Assembly (NCBI GenBank): GCA_003646175.1
Contig: QNER01000002.1
Coordinates: 1-44,668, forward strand
Direction: 5' to 3'
From: Candidatus Parabeggiatoa sp. nov. 1
Lineage (GTDB): Bacteria; Pseudomonadota; Gammaproteobacteria; Beggiatoales; Beggiatoaceae
DNA: 44,668 nt
Shown here: positions 27,801-37,367 of the stretch, piece after piece
Layout of the letters: every line of letters begins with the position of its first letter
Numbering within the stretch: the first letter of the stretch is position 1
The notes under the pieces: generated by a model
The model's input: the letters and a program-made list of their open reading frames with translations, nothing else
What the model was told of the DNA's origin: nothing
The model's database searches: none
Position numbers and translations under genes: made by a program

Positions 27801-29250
27801 GACGATCAGTCGTTTGCGGTTCTTCTGAAGCTGGAACAGATGAAATCTGGGATGCTTCCGCACCTTCTAGCACAATATGGGCGTTAGTGCCACTCACACC
27901 AAAGGAACTAACACCGGCAATTCTCCGTTTTTCTCCCTGTGGCCATGATGTTTGCTCGGTGACCACTTTAATGGGTAATTGATCCCAAGGAATATGGGAA
28001 CTCGGCTGTTTAAAGTGCAAATGAGCTGGAATCTCTTCGTGTTGAAGAGACAGTATTACTTTGATAATACCGGCCATACCCGCTGCAGATTCTAAGTGAC
28101 CCACATTCGTTTTGACAGAACCAATCATTAAAGGTTGATTGAAGGAACGTTCTTCACTGAATACTGTACCTAGAGCACTGACTTCAATAGGATCGCCCAA
28201 CGATGTCCCAGTGCCATGGGCTTCTACATAACTAACTTCCTTTGGTTTCACTTGAGCATTGGTAAGTGCTTGACGAAGCAGCGTTTGTTGAGCAACACCA
28301 TTGGGAACCGTTAAGCCACTGCTTGGGCCATCTTGATTGACGGCTGATCCTCTAATCACCGCTAATATATTATCCTTATCCGCTTGAGCTTGTGAAAGAC
28401 GTTTGAGCAAGATCACCCCACATCCTTCTCCTCGAATATAACCATCAGCAGCAGCATCAAATGTTTTACAGCGTCCATCCGGGGCTAACATTTTAGCCCG
28501 GGACGAACTGATGGTAATATCTGGCGATAGGATCAGGTTGACTCCGCCAACAAGGGCTTGCTCGCATTCTTTATTACGGAGGCTTTGACATGCCAGATGG
28601 ATCGCCACTAATGAAGAGGAACAGGCCGTATCCATAGCAATACTCGGGCCTTGCAATCCTAAGATATAAGAGAGGCGTCCCGCTGCGGCATTAAGGGCGT
28701 TTCCAGTGATGAAATAGCTATCCATTTTACTACGATCATTCTGCTGCCATAGCAATCGTATATAATCATTGGAGGTAATGCCTATAAATACACCAGTGCG
28801 GTTGCCAACTCGTCTATCCGGCACTTGACCTGCATTTTCCAGTGCCTCCCAACTGACCTCTAATAGCAACCGTTGCTGGGGATCTATACTTTCCGCCTCG
28901 CGGGGAGAAATCCCAAAAAAACGGGGATCAAACAGATCAATCTGCGATAAAAATCCACCATAGCGAGTGTACATTTTCCCTGGTTTTTCCGGATCTGGAT
29001 CATAAAAAGCATCAACATCCCATCGTTCTGGCGGTGTATCGGTAATGGCATCGACACCGTTGCCTAGCAGTTCCCAGAAAGCCTGCGTGTCATTCGCATC
29101 CCCCGGAAAACGACAACTCATCCCAATGATAGCAATTGGTTCAATTTTGGCTTTTTCGCTTGCTTCAAGCTTAGCTTGCGCTTCTTTGAGCGCGAACAGC
29201 ATTTGTTGGGCGGGAGACAGTTGTTCTAGTCTCTCAGAAATATTGCTCAT
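24844..29250 (-). CDS. Type I PKS: KS-AT0 (degenerate)-linker-AT; no ACP on the polypeptide
   Basis: [30 protein letters not shown]; first AT reads GNGVGE at the GHSxGE site and lacks the HAFH region; second AT has GYSLGE and SHAFHS; ORF ends at ...WLAGVKVKWSELY. Confidence 0.92.
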   Translation of the reverse strand: MSNISERLEQLSPAQQMLFALKEAQAKLEASEKAKIEPIAIIGMSCRFPGDANDTQAFWELLGNGVDAITDTPPERWDVDAFYDPDPEKPGKMYTRYGGFLSQIDLFDPRFFGISPREAESIDPQQRLLLEVSWEALENAGQVPDRRVGNRTGVFIGITSNDYIRLLWQQNDRSKMDSYFITGNALNAAAGRLSYILGLQGPSIAMDTACSSSLVAIHLACQSLRNKECEQALVGGVNLILSPDITISSSRAKMLAPDGRCKTFDAAADGYIRGEGCGVILLKRLSQAQADKDNILAVIRGSAVNQDGPSSGLTVPNGVAQQTLLRQALTNAQVKPKEVSYVEAHGTGTSLGDPIEVSALGTVFSEERSFNQPLMIGSVKTNVGHLESAAGMAGIIKVILSLQHEEIPAHLHFKQPSSHIPWDQLPIKVVTEQTSWPQGEKRRIAGVSSFGVSGTNAHIVLEGAEASQISSVPASEEPQTTDRPWHLLTLSAQTSEALTQLAERYENHLSDHPNLALEDICFSANTGRSHFIHRLSVVAKSLTTAQNQLAAFVKGQKSLCVFQGKVPKNRQRKIAFLFTCQGSQYIGMGQQLYQTQPTFRKIIDRCNGILSDYLEGPSLLDVLYPAHDAESRDKHSQGKVENEKGLDDIVYQQSAFFMLGYALAELWKSWGIEPGIIMGNGVGEYVAACVAGVFSVEDGMKLTVERGKLMSAQLLGNEIAVMPGSYEPKASQIAFQTPRLPLVSNVTGQLLSQKQALNANYWQQYHDVESEVLNTGINTLIEQGYELFLELGTAPSLMNLGQQHQTVWLSSFVSKEDDWQGLLNSLSTLYIQGLDINWKGFDRDYPRNRVSLPTYPFQRQRCWIKSQELPQTEKRQAVVPPVDEQLSSQLKVTAPSEKGQVAPPSDGQLSSPLTVFAPSEHKPTAQSPQMEKRSVEATSSTTHKTEETSSEQQPGVGVLTRTLRQQLLAMSDVVSNVISQQLAFLRDNDLAQPQKSTHSSDENSGVEAFQVPVNVLTSTKNWQLLVLSAETESSLERATTNLVEHLRQHPALNLAEIAYTLQENRTTFNHKRMVVCRDVNDAINVFSPLDTKRVITRYRESANRPIAFMFSGVGDHYVNMAKGLYQTQTAFREQIDQCCELVKPQLGIDLRKVFYPEDKSGEVALNDQTTISSAQPRFDLRKMLNREPEPVDEATQKLNRTVFAQTAVFVIEYALAKLWQKWGVQPQAMIGYSLGEYVAAAVAEVMSLEDALFLVAKRSQMIEELPEGAMLAVPLSENEMLPLLGDELSLATISTPSQCVVSGSHDAVMELEQQLNEKNILHRRLQTSHAFHSKIMKRLSEPFTKLAKTITLKSPKIPYISNVTGTWITNEQATDPHYWAQHTYQTVRFADGVSELLQAPERIMLEVGPGQSLGSFVFQHPDIKNSKDTVVLPSLRHVNEQQSDEAFLLNSLGKLWLAGVKVKWSELY

Positions 29251-29255
29251 TTTTT

Positions 29256-32200
29256 TCAGTTTTTCTTTAGGAGTGTTTTGAGTTTATTAAGTTCTTCCGT
29301 GAGTGACGCTTCAACATCAGCTTGGGAGAGTTGTTCTATATCTGACAAAACGACCTCTGTGTCTTTACTCTGTTCTGTCGTATCCACTTGATCGGGTATT
29401 CCTTCCCACTTGAGTACATCCTTGGCCAGGTATTCTGTCAATGTTTGAATAGTTGGATAGTCAAAGGCTATCGTGGTAAGAAGCGAGTGTCCTAAACTGT
29501 TTTGCAAGCGGCTCCTTAATTCAACAGCTAACAGGGAGTCCATGCCCATATCAGCAAAACCTTGCTCTAATTCTGGATAGTTTGATTTGTCAAGTCTTAA
29601 AACTTGAGCAACTGTTGTTTGAACGTGTGTCATTAAACGTTCAAAACGTTCATGGGCAGGTGCGTCTTCCAGTTGTTGTAAAATGTTTGAGTGTTGTGGC
29701 TGGCTTTCGCGGTAGTCCGCCCCTACGACAGCATCTTGCAAGTTTTCTAATAGAGGACGTCGTCCTCTGGCTTCATAGATGCCTTTAAATAATTGCCAAT
29801 CGACTTGGGCGACAGTGATCTGAGTTGTGTTAGTCCTCAGCAAGTATCCAAGGGACTCAATCGCCAGTTCCGGTGCCAATCCCTTGATACCCATTCGATT
29901 TAACCACTCTTGGTCTTCAGTTCTAGTCATGCCACCCTCTAGCCAAGGTCCCCAATTCACACTTAAAGCCGGCAACCCAAGCCTTTGACGATGATGAACT
30001 AACACATCCATAAAGTGATTGGCAGCAGCATAATGGCCTTGTCCCTTGGAACCCCACACGGAGGTAATGGAAGAAAAAACAACGAAAAAATCCAAGCTCA
30101 TCAGTTGGGTCAGTTGATGCAAAATCCATGTGCCTATGACCTTGGGACGAAATATAGACTCAAGCGTTTTTAAGTCAATGTCTTTTATGGCTTGATGGTC
30201 ATTCACACCGGCGGCATGAATGATACCTCGCAAAGATGGCATGGATGTGTTAATTTCTGCAAAAACCCTAAGCATATCCTGCTCATTAGACACATTAGCT
30301 TGCATCACTTGAACTTGGACACCCATCTGCTCCATTTGACTTAAAGTGTCTTGCACTTGATTTGAAGGAGTGCCGCTACGCCCCGTCAATATCAAATATC
30401 GTGCTCCCTGCGCTATCATCCACTGAGCGACTTTTAGTCCCAAGTGGCCCAAACCGCCTGTTATCAAATAACTGCCGTCATACTGCAATGGTGGCAGCGT
30501 TTGAAATTCTGGCTGATGGCTATGCTCCACGCGAGCCACATAACGTTGTCCCTCTCGAAAGGCGATATGATCTTCTTCGAGTGAGTCCAAAATCTCGGCC
30601 AACAATAGGGTTGCGTCATTTATTTGGGCATTTGAAGAAGAGTCTAATTCAGTATCTGAACTCGACAACGCTAAATCCACCATGCCCCCCCTAAGTTCAG
30701 GGTATTCTTGCATGATGACTTTGCCTAATCCCCACAAGGGTGCTTGGGCAACTGCAAGGGACGTTTGGTAGTCTTCAATAGGCATTACGCCTCGCGTCAC
30801 TAACCATAATTTGGGCGAGGTTGAAAGATTATATTTACTCAATATCTGCACTAGCTGTAGTACGCTACCACATCCTAACTGTTGAGCTTGCTCTAAGAAA
30901 TGAATTGTTACCTTCTCTGGTGGTAATGTGGCCTCTAAACTCCATAGGTGGATAATTCCCGTTAAAGGTTTCTCTAAAGCGACCTGCAACAAGCCTTCAA
31001 AGTCGGCCGTTTGCGTCGGATCGATATTCCATACCCCTGTTTCGGAAATATCGGAGGTATTGGCCGCATAAGCCAGAATAACGTGTTGCCCTTGTTCTTT
31101 TAAAAGTGTTGCTAGGGTTTGTCCTATGCCACTTTGATCAGCAAAAATTAACCAATTGTTCGTTTCAGTCGTATGGATGTTGGTTGAGGCTGTTGACAAA
31201 CGGGGCTGAGATTGCCAGACAATTTCATAAAACCATTCTTGGAGAGTCGCTGTCCTTATCTGCTGTTGATGTTTATTAGCTAATAATTTTAATAGGTTAG
31301 GTAATTGTTGTTGTTCATCTTCGGAAAGTTCTCCGGTCGCTGCTAATTGTTGAGCCAATTGTTCCGTTTTTCCTTGATGCAAGAGACTCATTATTGAAGT
31401 TTGAAAGTCCGGTGATAATGATACAGTTTGTTGGGCTTTATTTTCAACTCTATCAATCCAATAACGCTGGCGTTGAAATGGATAAGTTGGGAGTACCACA
31501 CGATGACGCTGATAGTTTTTATCAAAATTGAGCCAATCAACAGTGACTCCATTCACATATAATTCACCCAAACTTTGGAGTAGTTGTTGCCAATCGGATT
31601 GGGTTGGCCGCAGACTAGGTAGCCAAATGCCGGTGTTGTCAGGCAGACACTGACGCCCCATACCTAAAAGGGTTGGTTTCGGCCCTATTTCTAGAAATAT
31701 TTCACATCCTTGTTGGTAAAGCGTCGTCATGCTAGTAGCAAAGCTGACCGGTTGGCGTATATGACGACACCAATATTCAGATGTTGCTATTTCATCGGTA
31801 GCAAGCTGACCACTGATATTGGAGACTAAACTTAGCCGTGGCGATGAGAAAGTAATCTTTCTAGCAGTTTGTTCAAAAGCAGATAATATCGGTTCCATTA
31901 ACGGGGAATGGAAGGCGTGGGAGACCTTTAACGGTTTCGTTTTAATTCCCTCAGCCTCCAAAATAGCAACAATGGTTTTAATAGCTTGGCTTTCTCCTGA
32001 TATCACAAGACTTTCTGGCCCATTAAGCGCGGCAATATAAACTTTTTGAGTGTTATTAGATTGTTGAATGACCGCGTTTATTCGTGCCTCATTTGCTGAA
32101 ACTGATACCATTTCACCGCTTTGGGGTAAAGTTTGCATCAATTGGGCCCGTTTGGCAATCAACTTCAAGCCGTCTTCTAGGCTGAAAACACCGGCCACAC

Positions 32201-34232
32201 AAGCTGCAACGTATTCGCCTACACTATGTCCCATCACCACTGAAGGTTTAATGCCCCAAGACTGCCATAACTCAGCCAGCGCGTATTCTAAGGCAAAAAG
32301 CGCTGGCTGCGTGTAAGCAGTAGAATTAAGGAGAACACTTTTGTCTTCGGCATCCTTGGCATATAAAACTTCAAGCAGCGGCGTGTCCAAATAGGGGCGC
32401 AAAATTTCGTTACAATGATCAAGCGTTTGACGAAAAATAGGTTGAGTTTCATAGAGTTGCCTCCCCATATCCACATATTGTGATCCTTGCCCAGTGAATA
32501 AAAAAGCGACCTTGGGTGGTTCTGCGCCTTGTACCTTTCCTTTGAATATGCCGGTTGATTCTTGTTCAGCTTCTTGGAATGCGGTCAGCTTTTCACCTAT
32601 TTCTGTGGCGAATGCACCTACCACACTCAAACGATGGTTGAAGTGAGAACGACAAGTATTGGCGGTAAAACAAACATTAGCTAAAGCCATCGCTGAATGA
32701 TTGATGAGGTAATCTTCATATTGACTTGCTAATGATTTAAGAGCTTCAGACGTTTTAGCAGATAATGTCAACAAATGAAGTGGACGTTCTGCATACGTTT
32801 CTTTGGAAACATTTTCAGTTATGGGAGCTTCTTCTATCACTAGATGTGCGTTAGTGCCACTAAAGCCAAATGAACTAACCCCGGCAATTCGCCGTTTATT
32901 TCCTACTGACCACGGTTTTAGCTCTGTTGGCACTGTAACTGGAAATGCTTCCCAATCAATATGGGGATTGGGTTGTTTGAAATGTAGATGCGGAGGAATT
33001 TTTTTGTGTTGCAAGGACAACACCATTTTAATTATACCCGCTACACTCGCCGCTGATTCCAGATGCCCAAAGTTGCTTTTTACAGAACCGACTATCAACG
33101 GGTTATCGACAGAACGATCCTGGCCGAAAACGTTGCCTAACGCAGCCATTTCTATCGGATCGCCCAACGATGTTCCAGTACCATGCGCTTCTATATAACT
33201 CACTTGGGTGGGTTCTATTCCTGCATTGGCTAAGGCTTGACGAATCACTTTTTCCTGAGCCGGGCCATTAGGCACAGTTAAGCCTCCGCTGGGACCATCT
33301 TGATTGAGCGCAGAACCACGAATTTTGGCTAAAATATTATCCCCGTCGCGCAGTGCATCTGACAGACGTTTGAGGACGATAACCCCACACCCTTCCCCAC
33401 GTCCATAGCCATCAGCCGCCGCATCAAAGGTTTTGCAGCGGCCATCAGCCGACAACATCCGTGCTTTAGAAAAATTAATATAAGCTTCTGGTCTTAAAAT
33501 CAAGTTAACTCCGCCCACAAGGGCCAAATCACACTCGCGAAGGCGCAAACTCTGACAAGCCAAGTGTGCTGTTACCAAAGACGACGAGCAAGCAGTGTCC
33601 ACAATAAAACTAGGACCCGTTAATCCGAATAGGTAAGACAAACGTCCGGCGGCCACACCCAATGTGCCGCCCGTACCAGAATAAGCATCAATGTGCTCTA
33701 AGTTTGCCTCTCCCAATAGTAAAAGACCATATTCAAAACTGGTAATTCCAACAAATACACCAGTAGAACTACCATAGATTTTTTCAGGGACTAAATTGGC
33801 GTGTTCCAGTGCCTCCCAACTCACCTCCAATAATAAGCGCTGTTGCGGATCAAGGCTCACCGCCTCACGCGGCGAAATGCCAAAAAACTGCGGATCAAAT
33901 TGGTCCACCGGCCCTGATAAAAAACCACCAGATCGCGTGCTCATTTTCCCGGGCGCATCTGGATCCGTACCATAATATGCTTCAATATCCCAACGGTCTT
34001 TGGGAACTTCAATGATAGCATCCCGTCCCTCGCGCAACAATTGCCAGAACGCTTCTGGGTTATCCGCTCCGCCCGGAAACCGGCAGCCCATACCAATGAT
34101 CGCTATGGGTTCTGTTTTAGCCTGTTCCAACGTATTGAGTTTGGCTTGCATTTCTTGCAATGCCAGCAAAGCACGCTTAGTTGGAGAAAGTGCGCTAGAC
34201 TGTGACGGACGGTTCGTCGTGTGTTGAGTCAT
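29256..34232 (-). CDS. Type I PKS: KS-AT(malonyl)-KR-ACP
   Basis: [28 protein letters not shown] and [38 protein letters not shown]-terminal coiled-coil-like and C-terminal helical docking segments. Confidence 0.93.
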   Translation of the reverse strand: MTQHTTNRPSQSSALSPTKRALLALQEMQAKLNTLEQAKTEPIAIIGMGCRFPGGADNPEAFWQLLREGRDAIIEVPKDRWDIEAYYGTDPDAPGKMSTRSGGFLSGPVDQFDPQFFGISPREAVSLDPQQRLLLEVSWEALEHANLVPEKIYGSSTGVFVGITSFEYGLLLLGEANLEHIDAYSGTGGTLGVAAGRLSYLFGLTGPSFIVDTACSSSLVTAHLACQSLRLRECDLALVGGVNLILRPEAYINFSKARMLSADGRCKTFDAAADGYGRGEGCGVIVLKRLSDALRDGDNILAKIRGSALNQDGPSGGLTVPNGPAQEKVIRQALANAGIEPTQVSYIEAHGTGTSLGDPIEMAALGNVFGQDRSVDNPLIVGSVKSNFGHLESAASVAGIIKMVLSLQHKKIPPHLHFKQPNPHIDWEAFPVTVPTELKPWSVGNKRRIAGVSSFGFSGTNAHLVIEEAPITENVSKETYAERPLHLLTLSAKTSEALKSLASQYEDYLINHSAMALANVCFTANTCRSHFNHRLSVVGAFATEIGEKLTAFQEAEQESTGIFKGKVQGAEPPKVAFLFTGQGSQYVDMGRQLYETQPIFRQTLDHCNEILRPYLDTPLLEVLYAKDAEDKSVLLNSTAYTQPALFALEYALAELWQSWGIKPSVVMGHSVGEYVAACVAGVFSLEDGLKLIAKRAQLMQTLPQSGEMVSVSANEARINAVIQQSNNTQKVYIAALNGPESLVISGESQAIKTIVAILEAEGIKTKPLKVSHAFHSPLMEPILSAFEQTARKITFSSPRLSLVSNISGQLATDEIATSEYWCRHIRQPVSFATSMTTLYQQGCEIFLEIGPKPTLLGMGRQCLPDNTGIWLPSLRPTQSDWQQLLQSLGELYVNGVTVDWLNFDKNYQRHRVVLPTYPFQRQRYWIDRVENKAQQTVSLSPDFQTSIMSLLHQGKTEQLAQQLAATGELSEDEQQQLPNLLKLLANKHQQQIRTATLQEWFYEIVWQSQPRLSTASTNIHTTETNNWLIFADQSGIGQTLATLLKEQGQHVILAYAANTSDISETGVWNIDPTQTADFEGLLQVALEKPLTGIIHLWSLEATLPPEKVTIHFLEQAQQLGCGSVLQLVQILSKYNLSTSPKLWLVTRGVMPIEDYQTSLAVAQAPLWGLGKVIMQEYPELRGGMVDLALSSSDTELDSSSNAQINDATLLLAEILDSLEEDHIAFREGQRYVARVEHSHQPEFQTLPPLQYDGSYLITGGLGHLGLKVAQWMIAQGARYLILTGRSGTPSNQVQDTLSQMEQMGVQVQVMQANVSNEQDMLRVFAEINTSMPSLRGIIHAAGVNDHQAIKDIDLKTLESIFRPKVIGTWILHQLTQLMSLDFFVVFSSITSVWGSKGQGHYAAANHFMDVLVHHRQRLGLPALSVNWGPWLEGGMTRTEDQEWLNRMGIKGLAPELAIESLGYLLRTNTTQITVAQVDWQLFKGIYEARGRRPLLENLQDAVVGADYRESQPQHSNILQQLEDAPAHERFERLMTHVQTTVAQVLRLDKSNYPELEQGFADMGMDSLLAVELRSRLQNSLGHSLLTTIAFDYPTIQTLTEYLAKDVLKWEGIPDQVDTTEQSKDTEVVLSDIEQLSQADVEASLTEELNKLKTLLKKN

Positions 34233-34443
34233 GTTAACAGTTACCCTTCTTTCTTATGGTTAATTTTAACAACAGCGTCGTTTTACCCGACTGTCGCACC
34301 GCCTGGATGACGAAATTATTCTGTGTGTCTGCCCTTATCCAAAACCGGGCTGAAAAATATCAGGTAAGATTAAACAAAATGTAACAGCATACCGTGCCGC
34401 CCACTTGGAGACTTATACTCAGTACGGGCACAACTTGCACTTT

Positions 34444-34534
34444 TGTCCGGCACGAGTCATGCGAGAAGTTCCCTCCTCTCGTCGGGATTCCTTATTGCTC
34501 TTTGAACAGATTTCTCGCCTACTCGTGCCGGACA
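34444..34534. repeat. Imperfect hairpin/inverted repeat in the sbnB-PKS intergenic region
   Basis: TGTCCGGCACGAGT (34444-34457) and ACTCGTGCCGGACA (34521-34534), a perfect 14-bp inverted pair, extended inward by GCGAGAA / TTCTCGC. Confidence 0.75.
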
Positions 34535-34551
34535 GAAAAGTTTAGTTTGTA

Positions 34552-34935
34552 ACTGGGGTGTTAAATTTGGGTTGATTTTGCCCAGTCTTTTTTCACCCGA
34601 TTTTCAGGCTCTTTGTCATTTCGGGAGAAATATTAAAACGTCAGCAGATTTCTCACGCTCGTCGAAATTAAAAGACTTGAGCATTTGACGGCAAATTTAA
34701 CACCCCAGTCTGGTACTCAACAAAACACCTACAAAAAGTAGACATAAGAGGCGCAACTTGGGGCCATACTTTGATTTGAAAACAGTATTTTATGGCCCCC
34801 AAATCAGATTGAACTGGGTTGAGTACAATTTAACGACGGATAAACGAATTAAGATTTCTACACCAAGTGATAGTGATGGAACAGAAATAGAGTGAAAAAT
34901 CACCCACAAAATCACATAAAATTTAACACCCCAGT
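34552..34935. repeat. Three-copy 17-bp repeat ACTGGGGTGTTAAATTT in both orientations
   Basis: ACTGGGGTGTTAAATTT at 34552-34568; reverse complement AAATTTAACACCCCAGT at 34693-34709 and 34919-34935. Confidence 0.85.
34714..34825. repeat. Nested inverted repeat
   Basis: TACTCAAC (34714-34721) / GTTGAGTA (34818-34825) flanking TTGGGGCCATA (34758-34768) / TATGGCCCCCAA (34791-34802). Confidence 0.7.
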
Positions 34936-34963
34936 TTGTAACCTTGCCCATCCAATCTGCTGT

Positions 34964-35998
34964 TTAAGACATATTAAACCACGATTCAGGTAAAAAAGAT
35001 GGCACTTTCATTCCTTTTCCAGCTTCCTTTGCAAACTGTGAAACCAATTGAGCTAAAGCAATATCCAAAATCCCTAACCCAAACGGACTAAAAATAGAAA
35101 TATCAGTGCTCATTTTTCGTGCTGGTTGTTTATCCAACAAAATGGAGGCTAATGAACAGCGTATAAAATCACGATGCCCAACCTGTTGTTCTACTAAATG
35201 TAATGATGTCTGAGCACGACAGACATGATCCGCGTCATCTACCACATTATCACCTTGCAAGATAACTTCAGGTGTCATATCTCGCAATGAAATATTTAAA
35301 ATCGTGCTACCAGGCTGTAATGGTGAAATATCAGCAAGATAAGGTGTTCCAACCGTTGTCGCAAGAGAAACCAATTTAGTTTCACTCAACATCGCCGGTA
35401 TGCCCTTAGCAATGGTCACTTTTTCTATTTGTTCAAATTGCTGATGAATTTTTTCTTTGAAGAAATCAGCACGGTTTGTATCAATGTCATAAAGAACCAT
35501 ATGCTTTAGCTCTGGAAACACTGCTATTAGAAAACGCCCAATCTCAAAATTTATAAAACCGCAACCCAATAGGCCGGCACTGGTTAATTTTTGATCGGCG
35601 TGTAAGCACTGAGCCGCAAGTGCCGCGCTTGCAGCCGTTCGCTTTCCGTTAATGATAGAAGCGTCCATAAATACTTCAGGTCGCCCGGTTGCTACGGAAT
35701 TAAGCACTAGCGTTGCTGAAGCCCGATCTATGCCCTGTTGTAAATTTTCTGGAAATGAAGCAACCCATTTGATGCCCGCAACATTAAATGAACCGCCCAA
35801 GAAAGCGGGTAGAGCAATAATCCGATTCAGGTTATTGTCGGGAAAACGTAAAAAAGAGGAATGTGGTAAAACACTTTCACCTTGTTCATGCACTTTATAC
35901 GCTTCGCCCACGACGTGAATAATGTCTTTTTCTCGCCCATCAAGGAGAGTTCTTACTTCCTCTCCGGTTACAATTAAAAGTTCGTCAGTTTGTTTCAT
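34964..35998 (-). CDS. sbnB: SbnB-like N-((2S)-2-amino-2-carboxyethyl)-L-glutamate dehydrogenase (ornithine cyclodeaminase/mu-crystallin family), Dap biosynthesis
   Basis: Family-level resemblance over full length (GKRTAAASAALAAQCL, LLGCGFINFEIGRFL, LNISLRDMTPE, NVVDDADHVCRAQTSLHL); ATGA overlap with the SbnA-like gene. Confidence 0.85.
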   Translation of the reverse strand: MKQTDELLIVTGEEVRTLLDGREKDIIHVVGEAYKVHEQGESVLPHSSFLRFPDNNLNRIIALPAFLGGSFNVAGIKWVASFPENLQQGIDRASATLVLNSVATGRPEVFMDASIINGKRTAASAALAAQCLHADQKLTSAGLLGCGFINFEIGRFLIAVFPELKHMVLYDIDTNRADFFKEKIHQQFEQIEKVTIAKGIPAMLSETKLVSLATTVGTPYLADISPLQPGSTILNISLRDMTPEVILQGDNVVDDADHVCRAQTSLHLVEQQVGHRDFIRCSLASILLDKQPARKMSTDISIFSPFGLGILDIALAQLVSQFAKEAGKGMKVPSFLPESWFNMS

Positions 35999-36981
35999 AT
36001 TGAAAAATTACCTAATCCTTTTATCTCACCAAAATGTTGTGCCACCCAGTTATCAGAATAGATAGTATCCAAATAGCGCTCGCCACGATCCGGAAATATT
36101 AGCACACAGGTACTCCCCACTGGTATCCGATCCTTAATTTTATCTAAAGCCATGAATACACCACCTGAAGAACCTCCAGCTAAAATAGCTTCTCTTTCCA
36201 ATAAGTGCTGACAACCTCTCACACAATCTAAATCTGTAACATGTATATACTGATCCAATAAGCTTTCCTGAAGAAATTTGGATTTGATAGAGGCACCCAT
36301 GCCGGGTATGAGGCGTGATTTTTTCTCCCCTCCAAAAATTATGCTACCTACCACATCTACCGCAATAATTTTAGTTCCAAGCCCTTGATCATGAACATAA
36401 TTAGCACATCCCATAATGGTGCCACAGGTACTCACGGCACCAAACAGATAATCAGGAGTTTCCTCAAGTTCTGTGACGATTTCAGAAAACGTACTATCGT
36501 AGTGAGCCCCTGGATTATGTTCATTGGCATACTGATTAGGCCAGAAGCTATCTGGAAATTTATCCATCAATGTTTTAACACGTTTGATGCGGGATGGTAA
36601 ATATTCTCCGGTTTCTATATCTCGTTCTTCAACAAGCTCAATTTCGGCACCGTAGGCTTTAATAATATTAATGTTTTGTGTAGTTGTTTTAGGATCAACG
36701 ACACAAATAAAACGGAGGCCAAAATACAGGCATACCTGAGCTAAACCAATACCCAGATTACCAGAACTAGATTCAATCACGACTGTACTTGGGCCTATTT
36801 CACCTTTTTCTTGGGCTTGCTTAATCATGTTAAGCGCAGGCCGATCTTTGATACTACCACCTGGATTGAATCCCTCTATTTTCGCAAAAATTCTGAAGGG
36901 CGAATCCTTGTAAAGATGTGTCAGTTGAATTAGAGGGGTAGCACCAATTAAAGACAAGATACCTTCATTTTGTTGTGTCAA
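35995..36981 (-). CDS. sbnA: SbnA-like PLP enzyme (cysteine synthase fold; O-phosphoserine + glutamate to ACEGA), Dap biosynthesis
   Basis: LIGATPLIQL, GGSIKDRPA (PLP lysine), ESSSGNLGIGLAQVC, STCGTIMGCANY, GGSSGGVF; paired with SbnB. Confidence 0.85.
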   Translation of the reverse strand: MTQQNEGILSLIGATPLIQLTHLYKDSPFRIFAKIEGFNPGGSIKDRPALNMIKQAQEKGEIGPSTVVIESSSGNLGIGLAQVCLYFGLRFICVVDPKTTTQNINIIKAYGAEIELVEERDIETGEYLPSRIKRVKTLMDKFPDSFWPNQYANEHNPGAHYDSTFSEIVTELEETPDYLFGAVSTCGTIMGCANYVHDQGLGTKIIAVDVVGSIIFGGEKKSRLIPGMGASIKSKFLQESLLDQYIHVTDLDCVRGCQHLLEREAILAGGSSGGVFMALDKIKDRIPVGSTCVLIFPDRGERYLDTIYSDNWVAQHFGEIKGLGNFSI

Positions 36982-37114
36982 ATTTTCACCTTAGTCATTG
37001 TGAGTTGCTATAGACGTTCATAAAAATGGAGTAGAAGCTGACGCTTACGCCCGCCTAAAGGCTCGACTCCGTGAAATTATTTATCTGAAAAACTATAATA
37101 AAATTATAAAATTA

Positions 37115-37363
37115 GGGGTGTGTCCCACTTCTCCTTTTAGAAGTTTTTATCGATAGGGCCATCAATCAAATCATCAATTCGCCAACCTGGCCCTCAAAAA
37201 AACAGCTTTGGAAAGACACCTTAGTATTTTTCATTTTTCATATGGTAAGCCATTAACAAAAGCTTACCAAATCAATTTTAAAACGGGGACCTCAAAAGAA
37301 ACCTTACCTTTAATTTAAAGCGGCAAGACAACTAAAAGTCTGTAGGATAAGTGGAACACACCC
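37115..37363. mobile_element. Putative non-autonomous MITE (about 249 bp) with imperfect inverted termini flanked by TA
   Basis: TA-GGGGTGTGTCCCACTTCTCC ... (rc GGGTGTGTTCCACTTATCC)-TA; no ORF inside; internal AGGGCCA/TGGCCCT and GGTAAGC/GCTTACC inverted repeats. TA flanks would fit an IS630/Tc1-type source. Confidence 0.6.
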
Positions 37364-37367
37364 TAAA

